Origin: Solibacillus sp. FSL K6-1523
Lineage (GTDB): Bacteria > Bacillota > Bacilli > Bacillales_A > Planococcaceae
Length of the DNA: 64,000 bases
Reading direction: 5' to 3'
NCBI RefSeq assembly: GCF_038005225.1
Contig: NZ_JBBOSU010000001.1
Location: 1,166,001 to 1,230,000, forward strand
Part shown: one piece after another, positions 55,025 to 63,927 of the stretch
Numbering within the stretch: the stretch's first letter is position 1
Layout of the letters: each line of letters begins with the position of its first letter
The notes under the pieces: generated by a model
Told to the model about the DNA's origin: nothing
The model's database searches: none
What the model saw: only the letters and a program-made list of their open reading frames with translations
Translations under genes and position numbers: made by a program

Positions 55025-55070
55025 AGGTTTTGTTCATTAAGTTTATTTGTCGGATGTCAGAAATTCCCGT

Positions 55071-56117
55071 TCAATTTTTAATATCTTGATACAGCTGCGC
55101 TAAAAATTGAGGATTTCCAATATTGTTATACGATTGATAAATGGGTTGTAAAGCAACTCTCCATTCCTCGCGTTGCTGTTTTGAAAGAGTATAAAGCGTT
55201 ACATTTGGATCGGCTTGTAATTGTTGGAGATTTTGTTCGTTTAATGCGATAGCTTGTTCATGCTGCCAACGATCCATTTCCTTTAAAGATTGTGTGATAA
55301 TCTTTTGTGAGGATTTATCTAAAGACTGCCAAAAATCTTCATTCATTAAAACGCTATAAGCTAATAAGCCATGATTAGATAATGTAATTTGCGGCTGCAT
55401 CTTATAAAAACCTTTTGAATACAAGTTAGACAGCGTATTTTCTTGCGCTAAAATTTCATTGTTTTGTATTTTTTTATATAAATCATTGAATGTCGTGCTA
55501 ATGGGCTCTGCGTTTAATAAGTTAAATTGCTGTGACAATAAATCACTTGTCATAATTCGGACTGTTAAATATTGAAATTGCTCTACTGTTTGAATCAGTT
55601 CATTTTTTGAAGCGATTTGTTTGAAGCCATTATTCCAAAAAGAAAGCCCGTGCACATTGATGGAGGATAGTTCTGCTAGCAATGTTTTACTTAATTCACC
55701 ATGCAGCGCGGCATAAATTTGATCCTCCCGCTCAAAAATAAAGGGCAAATCGAGCACTTGCCAGGAAGGGAGCGCTTCGGTCATTTTCGAAATTGTTGGC
55801 GCAATCATTTGAATATCGCCATTTTTTAATGCGGCAAGTTCGTTTTCATCATTGTATAAAATACCATTCGGGTAAATTTGGACATTTATTTTTCCGTTTG
55901 ATTTCTCTTTTACAAGCTGCGCAAATTTATCAGCTGCCAGTCCTTTTGGTGTGTTTTCAGCTACAACATGGCTAAAATTAATCGTAATTTGGTCATTCAA
56001 GCCGACCTGTTCTTCATCATAAGGTAATGCATACGTTTGCCAAACATCTTGGCGAAATGAAATAACCGTGATTAAAATAATGAGTGTAACAATGGCTGAA
56101 ATTAAATAAAATCGCAA
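55071..56117 (-). CDS. dctB: TRAP-type dicarboxylate-binding protein DctB
   Basis: DctB (YdbE) is an extracytoplasmic DctP/TAXI-fold solute-binding protein. In B. subtilis it works with the DctS kinase and DctP carrier as a co-sensor, not with a TRAP permease. The product has about 348 residues with an N-terminal membrane anchor. Then comes the binding fold with INFSHVVAENTPKGLAADKFAQLVKEKSNGKINVQIYPNG and the conserved LPFIFEREDQIYAALHG. The TTG at 56117 (MRFYLIS) has GAGGTG 7 bases upstream; longer in-frame forms lack a signal at their N-terminus. No TRAP permease is nearby. Confidence 0.85.
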   Translation of the reverse strand: MRFYLISAIVTLIILITVISFRQDVWQTYALPYDEEQVGLNDQITINFSHVVAENTPKGLAADKFAQLVKEKSNGKINVQIYPNGILYNDENELAALKNGDIQMIAPTISKMTEALPSWQVLDLPFIFEREDQIYAALHGELSKTLLAELSSINVHGLSFWNNGFKQIASKNELIQTVEQFQYLTVRIMTSDLLSQQFNLLNAEPISTTFNDLYKKIQNNEILAQENTLSNLYSKGFYKMQPQITLSNHGLLAYSVLMNEDFWQSLDKSSQKIITQSLKEMDRWQHEQAIALNEQNLQQLQADPNVTLYTLSKQQREEWRVALQPIYQSYNNIGNPQFLAQLYQDIKN

Positions 56118-56219
56118 AAAAATCACCTCATTTATCGAAAGTTTCTCAAGTAATTTTACATATGTTGACCTTTTCCAACGGTTGTCTGTTATATTATAGA
56201 GCAAAAAAGGAGGCATGAA

Positions 56220-57818
56220 ATGAAAATTAATAAATTATCGACAAATGGGAAAATTGTACTTTTGACATTTTTCATTATCGCCTTCTCCTTTTTAGTTGCG
56301 GGTATTTTACTGTTAAACAATTTAGCTGATAACGATGAAACCGATTTAGGGCAACGTGCGATGTTAGTTGCGCAAACGGTTTCCGATTTACCAGAAGTTC
56401 AAAAACAGCTGGAGAACGCAGATTCCATAGAAAATAATAGCGCGTTCAATCAAATGATTAACCGTATTAAAGTAATTAACAATGCGCAGTATATCGTCAT
56501 CATGAATATGGATTCCGTCAAATTATCGCATCCTTCACCAGAGCAAATCGGTCAGGTGAGTAAGTCGAGCGATATTCAAGCGGCTTTTAATGAAAACTAC
56601 TATATATCAAAAGCAGTAGGGGAGCAAGGGATTGTCGTACGTGCTTTTGTGCCGGTATTAAACGCTGAGCGTATGCAAATTGGTGTCGTCGTCGTTGGTT
56701 TTTTATTGCCGACTTTTTTACAGCTTATTTTAGAAAATTTAAATGAAATGATTGTGACGATCTTGCTGTCCATTTTATTTAGTATTTGGGGGGCGCGTAC
56801 ACTTGGGCGCCACATCAAAAAACAAATGTTTGGACTTGAGCCACATGAAATTGCGAAAATGTACGTGGAACGGACGGAAACGTTTAATGCGATGCATGAA
56901 GGAATTATCGCGGTTGATAAAGAGATGAAAATTACGATTTTTAATAAAAAGGCGAGTCGAATTTTAGGCGTAGCAGGAAATCCCAAAAAATATATCAGGA
57001 AAAATATTTATGATGTGCTTCCAGATACGCGACTTCCTGAAATTGTAGAGAGTGGTCGCGCGGTTTATAATCAGGAAATTTACGTCAATAACCATAGTAT
57101 TTTAAGCAATCGAATTCCGATTTTTGTAGGTGGTCAAGTGGCTGGTGCAGTGGCAATTTTTAAAGATTTAACGGAATTTAAACAGTTAGCAGAAGAGCTG
57201 ACAGGGGTAAAGGCTTTTGTACAGGCACTCCGCATCCAAACGCATGAATATAAAAATAAATTGCATACAATTGCGGGATTATTACAGCTCGGTCATAATA
57301 AACAAGCGCTTGATTATTTATCGCAAGTGAAAGTGCAGCAAGAGCAAGTGACCAAGTTTTTAAATGAACGCATATATAATGAAAATATTTCGGGGCTATT
57401 ATTAAGCAAAATTAGTCGTGGGAAAGAGCTTGGCATTCAAGTGTTGATTGATGAAGAAAGTAAATTGACGCGTTTTCCCGAACAGTTGGACCACCATGAT
57501 TTTGTTGTGTTATTTGGGAATTTAATTGAAAATGCATTTGATGCACTCATTGCAGTCGAACGCGAGCAAAAGGAAGTAACGATTTCAATTGATGATAATG
57601 ATGGCATTTTAGCGATTTTAATAGCGGATAACGGAGTAGGTATTCCGTCAAATGATGTAGAAAAGATTTTTGAAAATGGCTTTTCGACGAAACATAGTGA
57701 AAATCGAGGGATTGGCCTGTATTTAATTCACGAAATTATTACTAAAGGAAATGGCACAATTGAAATAGTGAGTGAGGAAAATAAGGGGACAACCTTTATT
57801 TTGACTTTTGATCTTTAA
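56220..57818 (+). CDS. dctS: DcuS/CitA-family sensor kinase DctS
   Basis: The 532-residue kinase senses C4-dicarboxylates. Two transmembrane helices (about 13-35 and 170-195) flank an extracytoplasmic PDC/CACHE domain. A cytoplasmic PAS domain (about 215-330) follows. The phosphoacceptor helix RIQTHEYKNKLHTIAGLLQLG lies near residue 340 (SpoOB type), and the ATPase domain has NLIENAFDA, DNGVGIP and NRGIGLYLIH. The ATG at 56220 follows AAAGGAGG. dctR follows after 15 bases. Confidence 0.92.
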   Translation: MKINKLSTNGKIVLLTFFIIAFSFLVAGILLLNNLADNDETDLGQRAMLVAQTVSDLPEVQKQLENADSIENNSAFNQMINRIKVINNAQYIVIMNMDSVKLSHPSPEQIGQVSKSSDIQAAFNENYYISKAVGEQGIVVRAFVPVLNAERMQIGVVVVGFLLPTFLQLILENLNEMIVTILLSILFSIWGARTLGRHIKKQMFGLEPHEIAKMYVERTETFNAMHEGIIAVDKEMKITIFNKKASRILGVAGNPKKYIRKNIYDVLPDTRLPEIVESGRAVYNQEIYVNNHSILSNRIPIFVGGQVAGAVAIFKDLTEFKQLAEELTGVKAFVQALRIQTHEYKNKLHTIAGLLQLGHNKQALDYLSQVKVQQEQVTKFLNERIYNENISGLLLSKISRGKELGIQVLIDEESKLTRFPEQLDHHDFVVLFGNLIENAFDALIAVEREQKEVTISIDDNDGILAILIADNGVGIPSNDVEKIFENGFSTKHSENRGIGLYLIHEIITKGNGTIEIVSEENKGTTFILTFDL

Positions 57819-57833
57819 AAGGAGATTTTTATT

Positions 57834-58538
57834 GTGAAAACAATCCAGGTATTGCTAGTAGAAGATGATCCGATGGTACGTGAGGTAAATCGTCAATTTA
57901 TTGAACGTGTGGACGGTTTTGAAGTGATTGATATGGCGCCAAATGGGATTAAAGGAATTGAAAAAATTAAAGAGCTATCACCAGATTTAGTTTTGATGGA
58001 TATTTTTATGCCAGAACAGGATGGCGTAGAGTCATTGCGCCAAATTCGTCATCAAAATTTAGAAGTTGATTGTATTACGGTAACAGCAGCGAATGATGTG
58101 CAAACAATACAGCAAATTCTCCATTTAGGTGTGTATGATTATATTATGAAGCCCTTTACATTTGAACGGATGGAGCAAACATTGCTAAATTATCGCTTGT
58201 TCAAAGAGAAGATGGGAGCCGTAGAAGAAGTAAATCAGCAAGAATTGGATGAAATGATGGGGCAAACAAAGCAGGCAAATTCGGAGCCAGAATCTGTACA
58301 GCCCTTTTCACAAGAACTTCCAAAAGGATTTAACCGAGCTACGTTAGCGAAAGTTTTACAGTACTTAAAGCAATCAAACAATGGTGCGTCAGCGGATGAT
58401 GTGGCAGCGGGCATCGGTGTCGCAAGAGTAACCGCAAGACGCTATTTGGATTATATGGAGAAAAATCAGATGATCCATGTCGATATTCAGTACGGAAGTG
58501 TAGGGCGACCTGTAAATCAATATTTTTTTGAAGAATGA
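57834..58538 (+). CDS. dctR: Response regulator DctR
   Basis: The 234-residue CitB/DcuR-family regulator pairs with DctS. The receiver domain has VEDDPMVREVN, phosphoacceptor Asp in LVLMDIFMPEQDG near residue 55 and Lys in IMKPFTFERM near 105. The C-terminal helix-turn-helix (SADDVAAGIGVARVTARRYLDYM) binds DNA, probably at dctP. The start is GTG at 57834 with AAAGGAGA upstream. Confidence 0.93.
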   Translation: MKTIQVLLVEDDPMVREVNRQFIERVDGFEVIDMAPNGIKGIEKIKELSPDLVLMDIFMPEQDGVESLRQIRHQNLEVDCITVTAANDVQTIQQILHLGVYDYIMKPFTFERMEQTLLNYRLFKEKMGAVEEVNQQELDEMMGQTKQANSEPESVQPFSQELPKGFNRATLAKVLQYLKQSNNGASADDVAAGIGVARVTARRYLDYMEKNQMIHVDIQYGSVGRPVNQYFFEE

Positions 58539-58539
58539 A

Positions 58540-58577
58540 AAAGGCAGTAGCACGTATTTGAATGTGCTACTGCTTTT
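58540..58577. terminator. Bidirectional terminator between dctR and ispH
   Basis: Arms AAAGGCAGTAGCAC and GTGCTACTGCTTTT around 10 bases serve both convergent genes. Confidence 0.8.
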
Positions 58578-58581
58578 ATGT

Positions 58582-59550
58582 TTAGTAAGGTAGTATTTTT
58601 TCGACTGGTTTTGGTGTTTTAATTTTTGGTAGAATTTTGTCGAGTGTTACCGAGCGAACGATTTCATGTGTTGCGGGATCATTTTTATCAAATTTCTCTA
58701 AAAATGCAATAACTTCTTTCACAATAGGTGTTGGTGTAGATGCGCCTGCTGTAACGGCAATCGTTTCAACATTTTCTAGCCACTCTAACTTAATTTCAGA
58801 AATATCCGAAATGCGGTACGATGGTGTGCCTGCAATTTCAACCGAAACTTGTGTAAGGCGATTGGAGTTATTTGATTTTGGATCGCCTACAACGATTAAT
58901 AAATCAGAAACGCCAGCCTGTTCAGCAACGGCCTCTTGACGAACTTGTGTTGCTAAACAAATTTCTTTATGCACTTCCACATGAGGGAATTTTTCCTTTA
59001 AGCTGTCCATTAAGAAGGAAACATCCCATTGGCTCATTGTCGTTTGGTTCGTAACTAATATTTTTTCGTTCTCAAATTGTAGATTTTCAATATCTTTCAT
59101 TGATTGCACAAGGTGAACATGGTCGGGTGCAACACCAATTGCTCCCTCAGGCTCTGGATGTCCTTTTTTACCGATGTAAATAATGTCATAGCCCTCTGCC
59201 GTTTTTTCACGAATTAAATCATGCGTCACAGTAACATCTGGGCAAGTCGCATCAATAGATACAAGCCCTTTACGTCGCGCGATTTCACGAATTTCAGGTG
59301 AAACTCCATGTGCAGTGAAAATGACTGTTCCTTCTGTTACCTGTTCAATAATCTCTTTACGATTTTCGCCATCAAGCGTAATGATGCCATCTTGTTCAAA
59401 TGCATCGGTTACATGTTTATTATGCACAATCATACCTAAAATGTAGATTGGTCTTGGTAAGGATGTATCAAGCGCAGCATTGCGTGCAATAACCATTGCA
59501 TCAACTACCCCATAACAATAGCCGCGTGGATTAATTTTAATAACTTTCAT
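58582..59550 (-). CDS. ispH: 4-hydroxy-3-methylbut-2-enyl diphosphate reductase
   Basis: IspH (LytB) is the [4Fe-4S] enzyme for the last step of the MEP isoprenoid pathway, giving IPP and DMAPP. The 322-residue protein has the three cluster cysteines (NPRGYCYGV near residue 12, DATCPDVT near 105, [10 protein letters not shown] near 200) and the FTAHGVSP motif. The ATG at 59550 has GAGGGG 8 bases upstream; an upstream in-frame GTG-type extension is rejected. In B. subtilis ispH directly follows yqfO; here about 26 kb separates them and the strand is reversed. Confidence 0.96.
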   Translation of the reverse strand: MKVIKINPRGYCYGVVDAMVIARNAALDTSLPRPIYILGMIVHNKHVTDAFEQDGIITLDGENRKEIIEQVTEGTVIFTAHGVSPEIREIARRKGLVSIDATCPDVTVTHDLIREKTAEGYDIIYIGKKGHPEPEGAIGVAPDHVHLVQSMKDIENLQFENEKILVTNQTTMSQWDVSFLMDSLKEKFPHVEVHKEICLATQVRQEAVAEQAGVSDLLIVVGDPKSNNSNRLTQVSVEIAGTPSYRISDISEIKLEWLENVETIAVTAGASTPTPIVKEVIAFLEKFDKNDPATHEIVRSVTLDKILPKIKTPKPVEKILPY

Positions 59551-59775
59551 TATGCAAACCCCTCTCAAAGCTCAGTACGTCCATTATAGCCGACTCAGAA
59601 GTTTAATTCAAAATATCGTTGCTGGGGGGAGGTTGATAGAGTTGTAGGGGGATTGGGAGCGTTGTCACATGGGGGAGTTTCAATTCGTAATTTTGGTTAA
59701 TTGTATTATGAAACTTGGAAACAAAAAGTATCTTAATACGTCTTTGTAATAAATGGATGAAATTAGGGGGTAAAA

Positions 59776-60270
59776 ATGTTTAGGTATATGTTGCACATAA
59801 TAATAGGACTTTTTATTTTAACAATATCAACATTTTTCGCATGGTACGAAGGGAGCGCAATAACAGATATCAATTGGGAATGGAAATATTCTACACCATT
59901 TTCAAATTTGTTTAACATTGAAATTGTGAATGGTCATGATATTAATCAGCTGGATTATTTTATTTATGCTGCTAAATTTCAGCCGCTATTTCCTGTGATC
60001 ATGTTAATAAGTATATTTTATATTTACATTGTAGCCGGTCATTACTTAATAACATATCAACCAAAATGGGGACTTATTTTTTGGGGGTTAATAAGTTGTG
60101 TCATACTACTATTTGGTAGCTTTGTTTTTAATTCTTCGACAGTAGGAGGAAGAATGATTTTCTGGATTACCTTATTTATTGGTCTTATTAGTATAGCTGT
60201 TACAGTTTTCGGATACTTGAAATATTCTAAAATGAGAAAATCGGTTGATGCAAAAACCTTTTCAGATTGA
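59776..60270 (+). CDS. Four-helix membrane protein, possibly DUF4306
   Basis: The 164-residue protein has four predicted transmembrane helices (about 5-24, 72-95, 101-121, 130-152). Its N-terminal motif TFFAWYEGSAITDINWEWKYS resembles the AWYEGS signature of DUF4306 (YjdJ-like) proteins. The ATG at 59776 has TAGGGGG upstream. It stands alone to the right of ispH. No function is known. Confidence 0.65.
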   Translation: MFRYMLHIIIGLFILTISTFFAWYEGSAITDINWEWKYSTPFSNLFNIEIVNGHDINQLDYFIYAAKFQPLFPVIMLISIFYIYIVAGHYLITYQPKWGLIFWGLISCVILLFGSFVFNSSTVGGRMIFWITLFIGLISIAVTVFGYLKYSKMRKSVDAKTFSD

Positions 60271-60389
60271 TGTTGAAAGACAAAAAGTTGGGAACTAAAA
60301 ACTTGATCCATTAGCTGTGGGGCGAGTTTTTTGTTACACTAAATAATTCAAAAAGGGTTCCGTCTAATAATTGTTAAATATGTTAATAA

Positions 60390-60558
60390 AATTACAAGTG
60401 ATTTATGAAGCAGTAGTAATTACTTTGTTGATTCAGATGTATATAAAAATGATTTTATCTATTATGTGGTCACGTCAGATTTAAGCTGTTTACAACGCTA
60501 AGAAAAGAATAGTTACCAACGACGCTTTGGGAACTATCATAGTAATAAAGAAGAATAC
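60390..60558 (+). pseudogene. Coding-like remnant upstream of the next gene
   Basis: In the same frame as the following gene, NYFVDSDVYKNDFIYYVVTS leads to a stop TAA at 60499-60501, and the frame then continues with NSYQRRFGNYHSNKEEY up to the ATG at 60559. The composition looks like protein. The segment may be the front of a decayed gene broken by the stop. I see no family. Confidence 0.3.
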
Positions 60559-61092
60559 ATGAACCACACTATAGAATTAATTAAAAAATTGCCTTGTGTA
60601 AGGGAGAGAAGTCTTATAAAAAAGTTTGTTCTGATAGCATTATTCTTTATGGCTTTAATATTATCTGCTTGTACTCAAGGTCAAGAAGATACACAAGAAT
60701 ATTCAGGAATTATTAGTGAAAGAAAAGTTATAGGCTATGAGTACACCGTAATCAAAGAGGAAAATTCATACTCTTGGAAGATTGGTTACAAAGGAGATAT
60801 AACTACTATCGAAGAAAGTATCGACAATGAAGATGAATTAGGCAACTTTATGATGGCTGTAAATGACAGTAAATTAAAACTTTCAAAACTAGTCACATGG
60901 CTAACATACTTTTTAATTGTTGCAGTAATTTCATTTTATCTTTATAAGAAGGATAGAAAAACACTAAAAGATGGTGCGATTGTGATTGTGTTAGCAATTA
61001 TTATTTCATTATATATTTCCATTGATGCTTCTATTGATTTGAGTACTTTATTAAAAGATGTGAAACTATATTATTTAAGGCTAACTATTTAA
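60559..61092 (+). CDS. Putative lipoprotein with C-terminal membrane segments
   Basis: The 177-residue frame contains a lipobox-like ALILSACTQ near residue 35, far from the nominal ATG at 60559. A better-placed ribosome-binding site (AGGGAGAG near 60600) is followed by an in-frame ATA, not a normal start codon, at 60616. The true start may therefore be lost or unusual. Two hydrophobic segments follow (about 113-132 and 142-160). The 5' part may belong to the upstream remnant, so the gene could be a pseudogene or recent fusion. No function is recognised. Confidence 0.5.
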   Translation: MNHTIELIKKLPCVRERSLIKKFVLIALFFMALILSACTQGQEDTQEYSGIISERKVIGYEYTVIKEENSYSWKIGYKGDITTIEESIDNEDELGNFMMAVNDSKLKLSKLVTWLTYFLIVAVISFYLYKKDRKTLKDGAIVIVLAIIISLYISIDASIDLSTLLKDVKLYYLRLTI

Positions 61093-61153
61093 AATCGTTC
61101 TTTAATAGAGCCTATTGGAACGTTATGCTTCATACATGGGTTATTCAAATAAC

Positions 61154-61177
61154 GTCCCCAAATCAAAGTTTGGGGAC
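61154..61177. other. Short perfect hairpin
   Basis: GTCCCCAAA and TTTGGGGAC pair perfectly around six bases. There is no T run, so it is not a simple terminator. Confidence 0.4.
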
Positions 61178-61181
61178 ACCG

Positions 61182-61226
61182 TAAAACACTTAAAATGCTG
61201 TCATACCAACGTTTTAAGTGTTTTTC
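61182..61226. terminator. Terminator between convergent transcripts
   Basis: AAAACACTTAAAA and TTTTAAGTGTTTTT flank 16 bases. It follows the lipoprotein gene and faces a small minus-strand frame. Confidence 0.75.
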
Positions 61227-61257
61227 TATATTTCATTCATATACATTTTTTTATGTA

Positions 61258-61395
61258 CTAGCGTTTGAACTTAGATACAACAGCGCTATCGATGCTGTTT
61301 AAAAGAGATTGCTTTGGATCATATTTTGAATAAATTCTTGCATATACAGCGGATTCCTTAACGTTATAAATCAGCGTTTTTAACTTACTTTTCAT
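61258..61395 (-). CDS. Candidate 45-residue small protein
   Basis: A minus-strand frame from ATG 61395 to TAG 61258 encodes 45 residues beginning MKSKLKTLIYNVKESAVYAR. It is basic, without membrane segments, with protein-like composition and a terminator just beyond its stop (61182-61226). The ribosome-binding site is weak. It is too short to be sure and may be the tail of a lost gene. The rest of 61093-61495 holds only the two hairpins and a short AT-rich promoter region. Confidence 0.4.
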   Translation of the reverse strand: MKSKLKTLIYNVKESAVYARIYSKYDPKQSLLNSIDSAVVSKFKR

Positions 61396-61495
61396 CGAAT
61401 TTTATTCAAAAGCTACATTAACCACGCTTGTAACTTACTGAAATTGGAAAAGCTTCATGCTAAACTAGAAGAACTAATAAGTTGGAGGGGAACGC

Positions 61496-62323
61496 ATGCA
61501 AACGATACATATTATTTTTGGTGAATCTGCCTATGGATCTTTGCGCTTCGCAATGAAAGGGAGGAAAGAATCAATTATTGCTTTCCCAGGACTTTTAGGT
61601 GAAGGGCCTATTAAAGATATTCATACCGAAATGGGTTTAAAAAATCGGTTGCAATGGCTTAAAGATCATTATTTATTTGACGCGGAGGATATTGAGCGGT
61701 ATCAACAATTATTTGAAACGGGACTTCAGCAAGTAGAACAAATAGCAGAAGGTTCGAAAATCATTATTTGGACATGTGAAAATGCTGCAGAACAGTTTGG
61801 TTTACGTTTTGTTACGAAACTGCTCGCAAGGAAAAAGGTCACGTGCTATGTATGTAATACGTATTTCAATGTTCTTGAATCTTGTAAAGGTAGGGATACA
61901 TGGTGTGAAATTCGTTATTCAGGTGAAATAAGCTCGGAGGAAATGAAGAAGTTTATAGAAAACGAATGGATCGAACGTATGGCGGATGAGCTGTTCGCTA
62001 CTTATCAAAAAGAAGCGGAACAGTTATTATCAAATGAATGTGCTGTACGTACTTGGCGGCACGGGGAAATGCATTATGAGGATGAAAACCGCGATGATGC
62101 TTTTATTATTAAGACAGCAAAAATGCTTCATGAAGAGCAGGATGAAAGAACATGGCTTCGTGCAGTCCGTTTAATCGGGCTAGTGTTAGGTGAAACGGAG
62201 CATAATATTTCTGATTCCTGGATTAACTACCGCGTACACAAATTAATCGAGCAAGGTTTCTTCCAGTCTAAAGGGGACTTACGTAAAATTCGTCAGTATG
62301 AAGTGAAATTGAATGAGGTATAA
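61496..62323 (+). CDS. DUF1835-domain protein
   Basis: The 275-residue protein fits the DUF1835 family, with the N-terminal pattern IHIIFGESAYGSLRFAM, the GEGPI segment near residue 37 and a C-terminal helical DUF3658-like part (WINYRVHKLIEQGFFQSKGDLRKIRQYEVKL). These proteins are common in Bacillales and have no proven function. The ATG at 61496 has TGGAGGGG upstream. It is alone, ahead of a DUF1450 gene on the same strand. Confidence 0.85.
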   Translation: MQTIHIIFGESAYGSLRFAMKGRKESIIAFPGLLGEGPIKDIHTEMGLKNRLQWLKDHYLFDAEDIERYQQLFETGLQQVEQIAEGSKIIIWTCENAAEQFGLRFVTKLLARKKVTCYVCNTYFNVLESCKGRDTWCEIRYSGEISSEEMKKFIENEWIERMADELFATYQKEAEQLLSNECAVRTWRHGEMHYEDENRDDAFIIKTAKMLHEEQDERTWLRAVRLIGLVLGETEHNISDSWINYRVHKLIEQGFFQSKGDLRKIRQYEVKLNEV

Positions 62324-62441
62324 GTGAAAGTGTTCATACTTTAGCATGATATATGAGTAGATTTAGGCGTACTAGAATCATTCGAATGAATCATTGTGTA
62401 TAATCAGAATTAGGAAAACTATACATAATGGGGGAAATCGC

Positions 62442-62717
62442 ATGGTTTTTTCATTTTTTAAAAAGAAAAAAGAGGGAAAAGTACTTAAAAATCAACTCGA
62501 ATTTTGTATGACGAACTTATCATTAGGCGCTGTCGATGCGTATGATGTGCTCATCGAACGGGATGATGTAGAAATTACGGAAACCGGCTGTACATCAAAT
62601 TGCGAAATTTGTGAATGCCATTTATTTGCGATTGTTAATGGTGAAATAGTGCTCGCAGATGATGCAGATGCATTGCTTCGAAACGTGCAGCAGGAGCTTG
62701 AGGAAAATTCAGTTTAA
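62442..62717 (+). CDS. YuzB-like DUF1450 protein
   Basis: The 91-residue protein has four cysteines arranged as in DUF1450/YuzB-like small proteins (LEFCMTNL near 20, TGCTSNCEICECHLFAIVNGE near 50). A metal or iron-sulfur site is possible. A short basic N-terminus (MVFSFFKKKKEGK) is an addition to the usual core. The ATG at 62442 has GGGGGAAA upstream; the longer in-frame version starts before that site. The cellular role is unknown. Confidence 0.83.
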   Translation: MVFSFFKKKKEGKVLKNQLEFCMTNLSLGAVDAYDVLIERDDVEITETGCTSNCEICECHLFAIVNGEIVLADDADALLRNVQQELEENSV

Positions 62718-62739
62718 AAAATTAGGTGCAACATTAAAC

Positions 62740-62918
62740 TTGGCTAGTTAATGCGTTAAATTGGCTAGTTAAATATGGTTTGGCTAGTAACTGCATAAAT
62801 TCGGCTAGTTTTCGATGTATTTTGGCGAGTAACGCTTGAAGAATGGCTAGTTTAAACGAGTTAGTGGCTAGTTTACATAAAAATTTGGCTAGTTACAGCG
62901 GGAAATGGGGAAATCCAT
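62740..62918 (+). repeat. GGCTAG 21-bp-period repeat, copy B
   Basis: Eight consecutive units start GGCTAG (fifth unit GGCGAG) with lengths 21, 19, 21, 21, 21, 21, 21 and about 21 bases, ending GGGGAAATCCATTGAAGAA. The order and unit lengths equal copy A on the opposite strand at 4777-4947. Several unit bodies are nearly identical (for example TTTTCGATGTATTTT and ACGAGTTAGT). The block lies 50 bases from the terminator of the anti-sigma gene. Confidence 0.8.
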
Positions 62919-62967
62919 TGAAGAATCCTAAACAAGCGCATGTTTTGGTGAAGAAATATAAATAATG

Positions 62968-63011
62968 AAAAGCCTGTCACTCCATAAAGTTTTGGAGTAA
63001 CAGGCCTTTTC
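62968..63011. terminator. Bidirectional terminator by the anti-sigma gene
   Basis: Arms AAAAGCCTGTCACTCCA and TGGAGTAACAGGCCTTTT pair with one mismatch and one bulge. It ends the minus-strand anti-sigma gene and possibly the plus-strand DUF1450 transcript. Confidence 0.8.
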
Positions 63012-63012
63012 A

Positions 63013-63927
63013 TTATTTCGTCGGTTGAATATAAGGAACGATTGGAGCTGTAACCCCAACAGATGCACCACGAATAAATGGCGCGTCTACTAATTTCTTG
63101 AAGCTTTCTGAACGCCCTGTTAACATGACGCCCAGTACTTTTACGTCGCGGAAGTTTTTCCCGTCGTTTTCAATAATAAACTCTTGAATTTCTTCGATGC
63201 TATTATTGTTATCATATTGTCTTAAACTTTCAATAAAATCGTCGTACATATTTTCATTAAATTCACCTGGGCTAAAGCCGTAAACAGGCATTCCTAAAGG
63301 TCCCATGCTTTCATCCCCAACAGTTGAAGTCATATATAGCCAGTCGATATTGAAGCTATCTTCTGGAATGAGCTCGGAAATTTCATCGGTTGTCAGTGGT
63401 CCATTAAACGAAACCGCCACCTCTGCTACATGATTTTCAAGCTGTGCGACTTCGGCCAATTCATTTTGAACGCCGTCATAATACTCTATAATAGAAGGAT
63501 GGTAAAACGTTGCTACTTTTTGCTTCGTTTGTTTATCGTATTCATAAGAGTTTTTTCCAGCTAAACGGAAGCCAGGGGTAAGTTCATTATGATCAATTCC
63601 AATTCGAATCCATCCATATGAACTTGTCAGCGTGCTCCACGGAACTAAGTAACCATTCACATTTTTGGAGCGGTTCGTAATAATATTGCCCCCAAACATT
63701 GATCGATTGCTCGTCACCTGGGAGTTAATTTGAACGTTTGGCTCCGCTACGGCATTGTGTAAAAATAACGTTTCATGTAGCCGAGCTGTACTTTTCGCTG
63801 CAAAATGATTGCCGACTTTATAAAAGCTAATAAGTAAAATAAATCCAGCAATCATTGAAATAAGGCTGATTTTGAGCAATTGCTTCCATTTTGCCTTTCT
63901 TAATGCTTTTTGAATCGTTTTATCCAT
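63013..63927 (-). CDS. Sigma-factor-regulator (anti-sigma) membrane protein
   Basis: The 304-residue protein fits the sigma_reg_N/sigma_reg_C family of anti-sigma factors. A cytoplasmic N-terminus of about 18 residues (MDKTIQKALRKAKWKQLL) leads to one membrane helix (about 19-40). The large extracytoplasmic domain contains VAVSFNGPLTTDEISELIP near 165 and a C-terminal DVKVLGVMLTGRSESFKKLVDAPFIRGASVG. The ATG at 63927 lies inside the end of an ECF sigma gene on the same strand, so the two are translated together. The signal sensed is unknown. Confidence 0.85.
   Translation of the reverse strand: MDKTIQKALRKAKWKQLLKISLISMIAGFILLISFYKVGNHFAAKSTARLHETLFLHNAVAEPNVQINSQVTSNRSMFGGNIITNRSKNVNGYLVPWSTLTSSYGWIRIGIDHNELTPGFRLAGKNSYEYDKQTKQKVATFYHPSIIEYYDGVQNELAEVAQLENHVAEVAVSFNGPLTTDEISELIPEDSFNIDWLYMTSTVGDESMGPLGMPVYGFSPGEFNENMYDDFIESLRQYDNNNSIEEIQEFIIENDGKNFRDVKVLGVMLTGRSESFKKLVDAPFIRGASVGVTAPIVPYIQPTK

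Noticed and set aside
55071-56117. TRAP transporter operon
   Set aside because: Only the binding protein is present, with no DctQ or DctM membrane subunits; the context fits the DctB co-sensor role.
32622-58577. A complete prophage or integrative element
   Set aside because: No integrase, recombinase, phage structural or conjugation gene is visible in the accessory block; only small relics are present.
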